Below are positions 1-9,800 of a stretch of 64,000 bases of DNA, piece after piece (within the stretch, counting starts at the first letter, position 1; every line of letters starts with the position of its first letter). The notes below the pieces were generated by a model. It made no database searches and was not told the origin of the DNA. It saw only the letters and a list, made by a program, of their open reading frames with translations. The position numbers were made by a program, and so were the translations under genes. Source of the DNA: Cellulophaga sp. RHA19 (GTDB lineage: Bacteria > Bacteroidota > Bacteroidia > Flavobacteriales > Flavobacteriaceae); assembly GCF_002813425.1 (NCBI RefSeq), contig NZ_PHUL01000001.1:3649001-3713000 (forward strand). The letters run 5' to 3'.

Positions 1-2
1 AT

Positions 3-22
3 TTAATTAATTAATTAATTAA
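3..22. repeat. Short TTAA tandem repeat
   Basis: Five consecutive copies of TTAA lie at the left edge of the window, just outside the hairpin that follows the SDR gene. This is a simple-sequence tract in AT-rich intergenic DNA. No function can be assigned; tetranucleotide tracts can vary in length by slippage. Confidence 0.6.
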
Positions 23-28
23 GCTATT

Positions 29-62
29 GTAACAAGAGTGTGTTTCCTAAACACTCTTGTTA
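29..62 (-). terminator. Hairpin downstream of the SDR gene
   Basis: A perfect 13-base inverted repeat (GTAACAAGAGTGT at 29-41 with its complement at 50-62) encloses an 8-base loop. It starts 18 bases past the stop codon of the minus-strand SDR gene, where a transcription terminator is expected. The bases that follow on the minus strand are AT-rich but not a clean U-tract, so termination is inferred from position and stem strength. It could also serve a convergent gene outside the window. Confidence 0.6.
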
Positions 63-80
63 CATATATTTAAAAACAGC

Positions 81-842
81 TTATATCATTTGTCCTCCAG
101 ACACCTCTATACGTTGGGCATTAATCCATTTAGCATCATCTGTGCATAAAAAAGCAACAACACTACCTATATCACTAGCAACTCCTACTCTACCTAATGC
201 TGTTTGCGAACCTATAAAATCGTTTAAATTCTTATTATCTCTAACAGCTCCGCCACCAAAGTCGGTTTCAATAGCACCTGGAGCAACTGTATTTACTCTT
301 ATTTTACTTTTTCCTAATTCCTTTGCTAAATATAATGACAATACTTCTACGGCTCCTTTTGATGCTGCATACGCTGCATAACCAGGCAAAGTAAACCTAG
401 TTAAACCTGTAGATATATTTACTATTCCGCCTTCATTATTTAAATATGGCAATACTTTTTGTGCAAGAAAAAATGGTGCTTTAAAATGGATGTTTACCAT
501 TTTATCAAACTGATCTTCAGTAGTTGCTTTAATAGACTCATTAATACCAATACCGGCATTATTAACTAAAAAGTCTAATTTATCTACATTAAAAACCTCT
601 CTTAATGCAGTTTTTAAGTCTAAAAAAAACGAATCAAAATTTTTAGTATCATCAACATTTAAGTGTAAAACAGCGGCTTTACTCCCTAATGTTTCTATTT
701 CTTTAACAACAGCTAAGGCACCGTCTTTACTACTATTATAAGTTAAAATAATATCTAATCCCTTTTTAGCTAAACTTATAGCCATATTTTTACCCAAACC
801 ACGGCTACCACCTGTTACCAAAACTATTTTATTTTGCATCAT
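81..842 (-). CDS. SDR family NAD(P)-dependent oxidoreductase
   Basis: A 253-residue classical short-chain dehydrogenase/reductase, probably cytosolic. The Rossmann nucleotide-binding motif TGGSRGLG is at residues 10-17, the structural NNAG at 94-97, and the catalytic Ser144, Tyr158 and Lys162 (YAASK) are all in place. PG at 188-189 follows the last core strand. The length is normal for the family and no signal peptide is seen. The substrate cannot be read from sequence; the overall look is of a FabG-like 3-oxoacyl or sugar reductase. It lies 95 bases downstream of an AraC-type regulator on the same strand, so it is probably a target of that regulator or cotranscribed with it. Start: ATG at 842, with a second ATG directly after it. 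Confidence 0.9.
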   Translation of the reverse strand: MMQNKIVLVTGGSRGLGKNMAISLAKKGLDIILTYNSSKDGALAVVKEIETLGSKAAVLHLNVDDTKNFDSFFLDLKTALREVFNVDKLDFLVNNAGIGINESIKATTEDQFDKMVNIHFKAPFFLAQKVLPYLNNEGGIVNISTGLTRFTLPGYAAYAASKGAVEVLSLYLAKELGKSKIRVNTVAPGAIETDFGGGAVRDNKNLNDFIGSQTALGRVGVASDIGSVVAFLCTDDAKWINAQRIEVSGGQMI

Positions 843-937
843 AATATTCTATTTTTATTAAATACAAAGGTCTTAAAACAGTAAAAGCGTTAACTTACAA
901 AAAACAAAGAGATAGTTGTAAATTTCAAATAACTAGT

Positions 938-1843
938 TTAATTTCTAAATTTATTAGGAGAAAAAGAGGTTTGCTTTTTAAAGAAGTTTGAAAAATGAGC
1001 TACTTCATCAAAACCTAAGGAGTATGCAATTTCTGATACAGTCCAATTTGTTTGTTTTAATAAAAATTTTGCTTCTTGTGTTATTCTTTTAGATATAAAA
1101 TAAGTTGTAGTATTACCTGTACTCTCTTTTAAAGTTGTGTTTAAGTGGTTTACGTGTATCGCTAATCTATTTGCAAAATCTTTAGCAGACTTAAGCTTTA
1201 ATTGTTGCTGTGTAATCTCTATAGGAAATTGCCTTTCTAACAATTCTAAAAACAAGGATGTTATTCTTTTTGATGCTGTTTGCGCAGAATACAGAGCAGT
1301 GTTAGGCTGCAACTTTTGTCCAAAATGAATAATTTCTAAAATATAGTTCCTAATTAAGTCATATTTATAAGCGTAAGACGAATCTATTTCTGTTTGCATT
1401 TTTTTAAATAACACAGCCAATTCTTTATACTCTTTTTTGCTTAATTGAAATATTGGATAACCATTAGAGTTAAAAATAGGTAAGTCATCTAACACCACTC
1501 CACTTTTAGATTTTATTAAAAATTCATCTGTAAAAACACAAAACTTTCCTTTTTGTTTATCATCTAATGGCTCGTACTTATAAGGTACTTTAGGAGACCC
1601 AAACAACAATGCATACTTATCTATATTTACAACCTTATCTGCGTATTCAGCTCTATTTCTTCCGTTGATAAGGCTAATTTTATAATACATTCGCCTATTG
1701 TAGGGCATCACATTATCTGTCTTTAAATTAGCTAACATATCTGCTATATTAAAAATATTAAAGTGTCCAATATACTTACCTATTGCTTCAGGAAGCTCGG
1801 CATTTATCTCTCTGTAAAAATCTTTAATAGTAGTAGCCTTCAT
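938..1843 (-). CDS. AraC family transcriptional regulator
   Basis: A 301-residue one-component regulator. Residues of about 235-300 form the AraC-type double helix-turn-helix, with the typical second-helix text ISKRITQEAKFLL and the end motif SEIAYSLGFDEVAHFSNFFKK. The N-terminal 200 residues resemble a cupin-like effector domain, but no ligand can be named. It is a full-length paralogue of the regulator at 59367-60200: both have a RITSLF segment, QFPI, a LKS.KDF stretch and an H.NHLN motif ahead of the HTH. It probably controls the downstream SDR gene. A good -7/-33 pair lies just upstream of the ATG. Confidence 0.9.
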   Translation of the reverse strand: MKATTIKDFYREINAELPEAIGKYIGHFNIFNIADMLANLKTDNVMPYNRRMYYKISLINGRNRAEYADKVVNIDKYALLFGSPKVPYKYEPLDDKQKGKFCVFTDEFLIKSKSGVVLDDLPIFNSNGYPIFQLSKKEYKELAVLFKKMQTEIDSSYAYKYDLIRNYILEIIHFGQKLQPNTALYSAQTASKRITSLFLELLERQFPIEITQQQLKLKSAKDFANRLAIHVNHLNTTLKESTGNTTTYFISKRITQEAKFLLKQTNWTVSEIAYSLGFDEVAHFSNFFKKQTSFSPNKFRN

Positions 1844-1863
1844 TCTTAATTAATTGTAAAATT

Positions 1864-1891
1864 CAAATATAAAAATATTCTTAATAATCAA
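1864..1891 (-). promoter_or_regulatory. Promoter of the AraC regulator gene
   Basis: On the minus strand TATATTTG (1864-1871) matches the Bacteroidota -7 consensus TAnnTTTG, and TTG (1889-1891) lies 17 bases upstream as a -33 element. Transcription would start near 1857, giving a leader of about 14 bases before the ATG at 1843. The element is seen in the sequence; its use is inferred. Confidence 0.6.
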
Positions 1892-2028
1892 TTTCTAATT
1901 ATAGATTAAAGCAAATATGAATAGGAAAAATATAACCTTTTAACATTAATTTAAGCTATTAGTTTAAATTCTTTAGTAACTAAATTTTAATTTATAAATT
2001 GTACTTGTAAAAAATTGTTCAGCCCCAT

Positions 2029-5000
2029 ATGAAGAAATTACTACTTATTGTCTTTTTATTAATTTACTGTACTACCACATATTCACAAGATATTACCAAA
2101 GAATATAACTTTGTAAGTATTAAAGAAGGCATATCTAAAGTTGGTGTATCTACTATAATACAAGATCATAATGGTTATGTTTGGATGGGCACTAACGGTG
2201 TTGGGCTTTACCGTTATGATGGTATAGATTACACTTACTACAAACATATTTTAAACGACACAACCTCTATAAGTAGTAGTTTAGTTTATTGCTCTTACCT
2301 AGATAAAACAAACCGACTTTGGTTTGGAACAGAAGAAGGATTAAATGTATATGACAGAGATAAAGATCAGTTTAAAAAAGTACATTTAACTACCGACGAA
2401 AAAGAAAATAAGATAAACATATCTATACGTAGTTTAGAAGGTGATAGTAATGGAAATTTATTTATAGGTACTTATGATTTAGGATTGTTTAAACTAAATC
2501 TAAAAACCTTAAAAGCTGAAAAAATTGAAAATCAATACAAATATTTACCTATAAGTATTTATGCTTTAAAACTAGACCATAACAATAAAATTTACGCTGG
2601 CACAAATGTAGGTTTGCAAGAGTACGATACAAATACCAACAAACTAAAACAGTCCTTATTAAATACAGATGACAACTCTTCTGCAATAAAAGAAGGCATA
2701 CAGTCATTATTAGTTGATAAAAAAAATAATATTTGGGTTGGTACTATTAATAATGGTTTGTACAAAATTGATGATTTACTAAACACGCGTAACTACCCTA
2801 TTGCAAATACTAAGATTTTCTCTATTATTCAGTTACCAGACAATACAATTATGTTAGGTTCTGAAAACAATGGCCTTTTTCATATAAACACAAATGGTAA
2901 CATTATAAAAAACTACTTATCTAGTAAAACAGATGAAAAAAGTATTCTGTACAATTCTATTTGGTCTTTATTTTTAGATAAAAATGAGCGTATTTGGATG
3001 GGGTATTACAACTCTGGCGTTGCTGTTTATGATAAGTTATATGACAAGTTTAATAATATAGAAAGCCTTAACAACACTCCCAATTCACTACAAATTGGTT
3101 CTGTTACTGGTATTGCGCAAGATAAAAACGGTAAACTTTGGATTAGTATGGATGGTGGCGGCATAGACATTTTAAATCCAAAAACAAACAAGTTTACCCA
3201 CATTAATATTAAGGATAAAAGTACATATAGCGGACTAACTAGCGATTATATTGAAGCTATTTTTATAGATAGTAAAGAAAATATTTGGGCCACCAGTTGG
3301 GACAATGGTATTTATATGCTAAAAAAGGGCTCTAACAAATTCATTAATTTTAATATAGAAAATACAGCTGGTAAATTAAGCTCTAATACTATTTTAAGTA
3401 TAGATGAAGATTCTGAAGGAACCATTTGGATTGGATCTTTTTACAAAGGTCTACACTCTTACAACCCTAAAACAGAGAAAATATCCCACCACAACACAGA
3501 GATTTTTGTTAAAAATGATATTACCGTTAGTGATGTTTGGAAAGTGTTAGTGGACAAGGAAGATAATATTTGGCTAGGAACAACAGTTGGTTTATTTCGT
3601 GTTAAAAAAATGACCAACGGTAATTTTATAGTTACGCCTATGTCTTCACGTATGTCTAAAGAATATAAAAACCAAGCTAGCGCTAACCATATTTTAACAT
3701 TACACGAAGATACTCTTGGTAATATTTGGATAGGTACCAAAGGAGCTGGTTTAAGTAAATACAATCCAAAATTAGACACCTTTAAATGGTATAATAAATT
3801 TAACGGGCTAACCGAAGAAAATGTATGTGGTATTATAGAATGTAAAGAAGGTAATATATGGGTTACTGGAAACTCAGGAATTTCTAAAATAAACGTAACA
3901 GACAATAACATTACCAATTACACCAGCAATGACGGCTTATTGTCTAACGATTTTAATATTAATGCAACCTTTAAAGACTATAAAGGGCAACTGTATTTTG
4001 GTAATTACAAAGGAGTGGATTACTTTGACCCTAAAAAAATACAGACGAATAAAAACTTAACCTCTATATACTTAACAGACTTTAAGTTATTTAATAAAAA
4101 AGTAACTCCTACACAACACAAGTCACCATTAAAAAAAGTTATATCAGAAACAGATAGTATTAGTCTTACCAGTAAACAGGCTGTATTTACTATAGAGTAT
4201 TCTGGTATAAACTACACAAGACCAGAAAAAAATGAATATGCATATTACTTAGAAGGATATGAAAAAAATTGGAACTATGTAGGTGCAGTTAGAAGCGCAA
4301 CTTACACAAATTTAGATCCAGGTAATTATATATTTAAACTAAAAGCATCTAACAATGATGGTGTTTGGAACGAAGATCATTTAGAGTTAAAAATTACTAT
4401 TTTACCACCTTGGTGGAAAAGCGTCTGGGCAGTAATAGCTTATATTCTACTGTTTTTATTGGGCATTTATATGCTTAATAAAATGACACAAAGTAGAATT
4501 AAAGAAAAGCAAATAATTAATAATGAAAGAGATAAGCGTTTACAAGAAAAAGATTTAGACGAGAAAAAATTTCAATTCTTTACCAATATATCGCATGAAT
4601 TTAGAACTCCGCTAACACTTATTTTAAATCCTTTAAAAGATATTTTAAGTGATACTAGTCTTAATTTACCAACAAGAACTAAGGAAAAACTAAATATAAT
4701 ACATAAAAACACAGACCGACTTTACCGTTTAATAAACGAACTTTTAGATTTTAGAAAATTAGAATTAAACAAAGTAAACATAAAGGTTAGAGAACTTAAT
4801 TTAGTTGCTTTTACAAAAGAAATAGCTAGTCATTTTACAGAGGAAGCCAACTCTAAAAATATAAACTTATGGGTAAGTTCTGTCTTAGATGACATTCCTA
4901 TTTGGGCAGATGAAAACAAACTTGAAAAAATAATTTTCAATATTTTGTCTAACGCAATGAAAGTTACACCAAACGGAGGCGCAATAAAAATTAAGTTAGA

Positions 5001-6168
5001 ACCTAAAAACAAATTAGCAATACTGCCTTTAGTAAACCCTATAACTCCGGTTAAAGCAATAAAAATTACAGTATCAGATACTGGGCCTGGACTTAAAAAA
5101 GAACAAGTAAAACGTATTTTTGAGCGCTTTTATCAGGTAGATAATTTAAACAAGACCTATTATGACGGTACAGGTATTGGTTTAGAAGTAGTAAAAAGTT
5201 TTGTGCAATTACACAAAGGAAAAGTAGAAGTTAATAGTACTGTTGGTAAAGGCACCAAGTTTAAAATTATACTACCAGCAGGTAAGTCGCACTTTACTAC
5301 TGAAGAAATTGTACCAGATATTGCAAACACAACTATTAACAAAAATGACCAAATAAAAAAAGAAAGTACCACAAATGATACTGAAAATGAATTAGATAGT
5401 GCTCCTAATTTACACACACTATTAATTGTAGAAGACAACACAGAGTTAAGAAATTATATTAAAAATGAATTTAAACACTTATACAAAGTACTTACTGCTG
5501 TTAATGGTGCCGAAGGATTAAAAATTGCAAAAGAATCTTTACCAGACGTTATTATTACAGATGTTATTATGCCAGAAATGAATGGTTATAAGTTTTGTAA
5601 AAGCATAAAAAACGATCTTAGAACAAGTCATATTCCTTTATTAATGCTTACCGCAAAAGCAAGAATTGACGACCGTATAGAAGGTATAGAGACCGGAGCA
5701 GATGCTTATATGGTAAAGCCTTTTGATATGAGACTTTTAAAACTAAGAGTATCACAGTTAATTACAAGCAGGCAACTTATTTTTAATAAATATTTTAGTT
5801 TGATAAATGATGTACCTAAAAATATAAACACTACATCTTTAGACAAAGAGTTTATTCAAAAAGTATTGGTATATATAAATGATAATATAGACGATCCCGA
5901 ATTAAATGTAGAGTCTTTAGCATCTGAGTTAAATTTAAGTAGAAGTCAGTTTTACCGCAAAATAAAGGCACTCACAAACCAAACCGCTAGCGAATTTTTA
6001 CGTAACATACGTTTACAAAAAGCAAGACAAATAATAGAAATGGGCAACTCTAACATAAGTGAGGTATCATACAAAGTTGGTTTTTCATCACCATCTTACT
6101 TTACTAAATGCTTTAAAAACTATTTTGATTTATTACCTACAGACATTAAACCAACCAATCCTAAATAG
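2029..6168 (+). CDS. Hybrid two-component system sensor/regulator (HTCS)
   Basis: A 1379-residue inner-membrane protein that senses a periplasmic ligand and activates transcription directly. Order: signal peptide (1-19); about 14 Reg_prop repeats of the form D..G.IWIGT..GL..Y (about 30-680), enough for two 7-bladed propellers; a Y_Y_Y domain (about 700-790); one membrane helix (about 799-820); HisKA with SHEFRTP, phospho-acceptor His856; HATPase with Asn975, DTGPGL and GTGIGL; receiver with acidic ED at 1135-1136, phospho-acceptor Asp1178 and Lys of MVKPFD; then an AraC-type HTH (about 1280-1375). This is the SusR-replacing HTCS class that controls polysaccharide loci in Bacteroidota. The nearest target is the SusC/SusD pair downstream. 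All catalytic residues are present. Confidence 0.96.
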   Translation: MKKLLLIVFLLIYCTTTYSQDITKEYNFVSIKEGISKVGVSTIIQDHNGYVWMGTNGVGLYRYDGIDYTYYKHILNDTTSISSSLVYCSYLDKTNRLWFGTEEGLNVYDRDKDQFKKVHLTTDEKENKINISIRSLEGDSNGNLFIGTYDLGLFKLNLKTLKAEKIENQYKYLPISIYALKLDHNNKIYAGTNVGLQEYDTNTNKLKQSLLNTDDNSSAIKEGIQSLLVDKKNNIWVGTINNGLYKIDDLLNTRNYPIANTKIFSIIQLPDNTIMLGSENNGLFHINTNGNIIKNYLSSKTDEKSILYNSIWSLFLDKNERIWMGYYNSGVAVYDKLYDKFNNIESLNNTPNSLQIGSVTGIAQDKNGKLWISMDGGGIDILNPKTNKFTHINIKDKSTYSGLTSDYIEAIFIDSKENIWATSWDNGIYMLKKGSNKFINFNIENTAGKLSSNTILSIDEDSEGTIWIGSFYKGLHSYNPKTEKISHHNTEIFVKNDITVSDVWKVLVDKEDNIWLGTTVGLFRVKKMTNGNFIVTPMSSRMSKEYKNQASANHILTLHEDTLGNIWIGTKGAGLSKYNPKLDTFKWYNKFNGLTEENVCGIIECKEGNIWVTGNSGISKINVTDNNITNYTSNDGLLSNDFNINATFKDYKGQLYFGNYKGVDYFDPKKIQTNKNLTSIYLTDFKLFNKKVTPTQHKSPLKKVISETDSISLTSKQAVFTIEYSGINYTRPEKNEYAYYLEGYEKNWNYVGAVRSATYTNLDPGNYIFKLKASNNDGVWNEDHLELKITILPPWWKSVWAVIAYILLFLLGIYMLNKMTQSRIKEKQIINNERDKRLQEKDLDEKKFQFFTNISHEFRTPLTLILNPLKDILSDTSLNLPTRTKEKLNIIHKNTDRLYRLINELLDFRKLELNKVNIKVRELNLVAFTKEIASHFTEEANSKNINLWVSSVLDDIPIWADENKLEKIIFNILSNAMKVTPNGGAIKIKLEPKNKLAILPLVNPITPVKAIKITVSDTGPGLKKEQVKRIFERFYQVDNLNKTYYDGTGIGLEVVKSFVQLHKGKVEVNSTVGKGTKFKIILPAGKSHFTTEEIVPDIANTTINKNDQIKKESTTNDTENELDSAPNLHTLLIVEDNTELRNYIKNEFKHLYKVLTAVNGAEGLKIAKESLPDVIITDVIMPEMNGYKFCKSIKNDLRTSHIPLLMLTAKARIDDRIEGIETGADAYMVKPFDMRLLKLRVSQLITSRQLIFNKYFSLINDVPKNINTTSLDKEFIQKVLVYINDNIDDPELNVESLASELNLSRSQFYRKIKALTNQTASEFLRNIRLQKARQIIEMGNSNISEVSYKVGFSSPSYFTKCFKNYFDLLPTDIKPTNPK

Positions 6169-6218
6169 CTTAATTGCAGTCTTATTACAAACGAGTATAG
6201 TATCATTTTAAAAACAAT

Positions 6219-6245
6219 AATTATGCATTTTAAAGTGGCATAATT
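6219..6245 (+). terminator. Weak hairpin after the HTCS gene
   Basis: AATTATGC at 6219-6226 pairs with GCATAATT at 6238-6245 around an 11-base loop, about 50 bases past the sensor stop codon. The stem is AT-rich and the following sequence is only moderately T-rich, so this is a weak candidate terminator. Confidence 0.3.
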
Positions 6246-6388
6246 CTTCTATTACTACCCTTTTATATCTTAATGTTTTTATAAAATAGGAATAAGTATC
6301 TGTTAAAAAACACGTAGAAATATGTTAAAATTAACTGCTTTTTACTTGTTTACTATAACATATAAAGCACAAATTGGTAATTAAACAT

Positions 6389-6480
6389 ACTACACAGCTA
6401 CAACTTTAACATTTTAAAGTACTACAATGCTACAACATACACCTATTCGATAAAACGTATGTTGCATACAATGCTACAAA
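6389..6480 (+). promoter_or_regulatory. CTACAA direct repeats upstream of susC (candidate HTCS site)
   Basis: Three related copies are seen. ACTACACAGCTACAAC (6389-6404) and ACTACAATGCTACAAC (6421-6436) agree at 14 of 16 bases; a third at 6465-6480 shares TACAATGCTACAA. The copies start 32 and 44 bases apart, close to whole helical turns. ATGTTGCA also occurs twice (6459-6466, 6480-6487), 21 bases apart. They lie 89 to 180 bases upstream of the TATATTTG box, between a gene for an AraC-HTH activator and its likely target. Binding by the HTCS is inferred. Confidence 0.45.
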
Positions 6481-6568
6481 TGTTGCAAATAAGCGTATTT
6501 ACTAGTGTTTGCTACATATTTTGTAGTGAACGCTTTAAATGTTTTAACAACTAATTTACATCTGTAGG

Positions 6569-6576
6569 TATATTTG
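6569..6576 (+). promoter_or_regulatory. Candidate -7 box of the susC/susD promoter
   Basis: TATATTTG matches the Bacteroidota -7 consensus TAnnTTTG exactly. No clear TTG-type -33 element lies 17-21 bases upstream, which fits a promoter that depends on an activator. Transcription would start near 6583, leaving a leader of about 250 bases before susC. Confidence 0.5.
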
Positions 6577-6581
6577 AAAGT

Positions 6582-6680
6582 ATGAAAGTTAACTACACTA
6601 AATGGAGGCGCCTTGTAGAAATAGGCTTAATTATTGCAATTATTGCCCTCCTCATATTTATAATAATGTACATCGTATAA
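6582..6680 (+). CDS. Possible 32-residue membrane peptide
   Basis: ATG at 6582 opens a 32-codon frame ending in TAA at 6678-6680. The product has a basic start (MKVNYTKWRR) followed by about 20 hydrophobic residues rich in Ile, Leu and Ala, a credible single membrane helix with a positive-inside N-terminus. The predicted transcription start from the TATATTTG box falls on the ATG itself, so translation would have to be leaderless, or the promoter call is wrong. It may be a real small protein in the susC leader or a chance frame. No homologue is recognised. Confidence 0.35.
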   Translation: MKVNYTKWRRLVEIGLIIAIIALLIFIIMYIV

Positions 6681-6833
6681 TACCAAGCATAAACCACAAC
6701 AATTAAAACCAAACACAATAATTACTAACAACACATAAAAGAAAAAAAACGTATGAAGAACTAAGACAAAATCAAAAAAAAATAAACATTAAAACTAACA
6801 AAAAAACTATTTTACTAACTTAAACTTTTTAAT

Positions 6834-9800
6834 ATGATAATAAGGTTAAAACACGTGATTGCTACACTTGTAATTATTATTACTCAAACAGCATTTGCGC
6901 AGACAAAGACTATTAGTGGTCTTGTTACAGACCAAGCCGGTATACCACTTGGTGGTGTAACCGTTATTGTATCTGGAACCACAAATGGTACCAGTACAGA
7001 TTTTGATGGTAACTACACTATAGATAATGTAAAAGCTACAGACAAATTAGACTTTACATATATAGGTATGGTTGCACAAACCATAACTGTAGGAGCTAAA
7101 ACAACAATTAATGTTACTCTACAAGAAGATGCACAAGCCTTAGACGAGGTTGTAATTGTAGGTTATGGGTCTAAGAAAAAGAGCTTAGTAACAGGTGCAA
7201 TTTCTAGTATAGACAGTAAAGATATTAAAAGCACATCAGGACAAAGGGTAGAACAAGTTTTACAAGGTAGAACTTCTGGTGTTACTGTTTCTTCTTCTTC
7301 TGGTGCGCCAGGTTCTGGAGCTAAAATTAGAATTAGAGGTGCTGGATCAAGTGGTAACTCAGATCCTTTATACATTGTAGATGGTATGAAAACTTCTTCA
7401 ATTGTAGATATTGCTCCTGGTGATATTGCTAACCTTGAAATTTTAAAAGATGCTGCTTCTGCTGCAATTTATGGTACAGAAGGTGCAAACGGTGTTGTAA
7501 TTATAACTACTAAAAGAGGTAAGCAAGGTGGTTTAAAAGTTGGTTTTAACTCACAACTAGCTATACAAACCGTTAAAACCAATATGGAGTTAATGAATGC
7601 TGAACAATTTGTACAGTATATGAATGAAGCCGGACAAGCTAATGTTGCCTTAAATGGTTATGATACAGATTGGATAGACGAAACATTTAATAATGCATTA
7701 ATGTTTAGAAATGATGTTAACCTTTCTGGTGCTACAGAAAAATTATCATACTATATGTCTGCATCTAACTTAAACCAAGACGGTATAGTTGGTAAAGGCA
7801 ATTCTTCTTTTGAGCGTTCTACTTTTAGAGCAAACATTAAAGCAGATATTACAGACTGGTTAGAGGCTGGTGTAAATGCAACTTACTCTATTACAGACAA
7901 AAACGGTATTCAAGAAAATAGTGATACCAGAGGTGTTATTCAAAATATGCTAATTATAGATCCGTTAACTCCTGTAACTTATTCAAATGGTCAAGTACCA
8001 CAGTCTGTGTATGACAGAGCTACAGATAATGGTGTTCCTGTATTAACAGCAAATAATGGTAGTGTTTACGGTTACCCAAGCTATTCTACTGGTGAGGTAA
8101 TTAATCCTGTTGCTTTTGCTAATGATATTAATAAAACTATAACAGACACAGATCAGTTTTTAGGATCTGCTTACTTAAAGTTTAATTTGTTTGAAGGTTT
8201 TAACTTTACATCTAGATTTGGTTATGAAAACGGAAAAACAGAAGTTAGAAACAACGTAATTCCTTACTACGTATCTTCTGAAGCTGCAAATACAAAGTAT
8301 ACTACATCACAAACTAAGTATGAAACTAAAAAGTGGTTATGGGAAAACTTTGCTACATACACTAAAGCATTTAACGATCATAACTTTACATTATTAGCTG
8401 GTTACTCTGCAGAAGAAACAAGGTTTGAAACTGTTTTGTCTAGAAACGGTTCTGTAGATATAGACCAATTTACTGGTTTTGATTTAGACTTGCCTGGTTA
8501 CACTGTAGAGGTTAAAGATATTTTACCTGCTCCAGATAATATGGTTTCTATGTACGGTAGATTATCTTATGATTTTGCTGGTAAATATTTATTTGAAACA
8601 TCTATAAGAAGAGATAAGTCTGATAAATTCCCAGAAGCTAATAGAGCTGGTACATTCCCTGCTTTTTCTGCTGGTTGGGTATTATCTAAAGAAGATTTTT
8701 GGAAAGAAGATTCTAAATTAAACTACGCTAAATTAAGAGCCAGTTGGGGACAAAATGGTAGTAGAAGTAACTTAATAGGTAATGCAGATAAAACGTATGT
8801 TATTAGAGCTATTAATGGTGTAGGTATTAATTATGAAGGTGCAACGGGTGCTCAAATCTCTGGATACTCTAACCCTAACTTAGTTTGGGAAACATCTGAG
8901 CAGTTAGATTTTGGTGCAGACTTTAGAGCTTTTGAAAACAGATTAAATTTCTCTGTAGATTACTACAAAAAAACTACAAAAGATGCTATTGTTAACAATG
9001 GTGGTTTAATTACTCCTGGTTCTGCAGGTTTTCAATCTAACGAATTTAACGCTGGTACTATAGAAAATAAAGGATGGGAATTTGAACTTGGTTATGGAGA
9101 CACAACAAGTGGTGGTTTTAGATATGATTTTAACGCTAACCTATCAACTTTAAAAAATGAAGTAACAGAGATATTATTTGTTCCAGAAGGAGCTTCTATT
9201 ATTGGTGCTGGTGCACAACAAAATCCAGATGGTGTTACTCGTTTTACAGAAGGGCAACCATCTTGGTATTTCTACGGTTATAAAACAGATGGTATAGATA
9301 CTGCTACCGGAGAAGTTATAAAAGTAGATACTAACGGAGATAATATTGTAAATAACGCAGATAAAGTAAAGGTAGGTTCTCCTCACCCAGATGTTTTATT
9401 TGGTGGTAACATTGCTTTAGGTTACAAGGCATTTGATTTTAACTTACAATTTCAAGGTACAATTGGTAATGATATTTTTGCTACCTACCACCAACCATCT
9501 AGACCTATTACTAACAAGCCAGTACATTTTTATAACGAAAGATGGACACAACCTGGTGATGTAGCTACTTTTCCTGGTGCTGCCAATGTAATAGATTCTT
9601 ATGATACAGATTTAATGGTAGAAGATGGTTCTTATATGAGAATTAAGCAAATACAAGTTGGTTACACACTACCTAAGAAGATTGCAGAAAGACTAAAAAT
9701 AAACAATTTAAGAATCTATGTATCTTTAGATGACTACTTTACGTTTACAGACTATAAAGGCTTAGACCCAGAAATTGGTAACTTTAGCTATAATTCTATT

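Larger units (their letters stand above)
6169..6833 (+). other. 665-base regulatory gap between HTCS and susC
   Basis: An AT-rich stretch holding, in order, a weak hairpin after the sensor gene (6219-6245), three related CTACAA-rich repeats (6389-6480), a short CTACA/TGTAG palindrome (6512-6526), a TATATTTG promoter box (6569-6576) and a 32-codon open frame encoding a membrane-helix peptide (6582-6680). The last 150 bases before susC are A-rich and show nothing recognisable. The length is generous for this compact genome and fits a strongly regulated promoter with a long leader. Confidence 0.6.

Noticed and set aside
40..381. 113-codon plus-strand frame overlapping the SDR gene
   Set aside because: It is antisense to the SDR C-terminal half, including the conserved YAASK region, and starts inside the hairpin.
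3459..3917. 152-codon open frame on the minus strand inside the HTCS gene
   Set aside because: It is antisense to repeated propeller blades in an AT-rich gene; the product has no recognisable motif, and the plus strand is clearly coding.
2100..4000. Regularly spaced repeats resembling an array
   Set aside because: They are codons for Reg_prop propeller blades, diverged at the DNA level, not CRISPR or satellite DNA.
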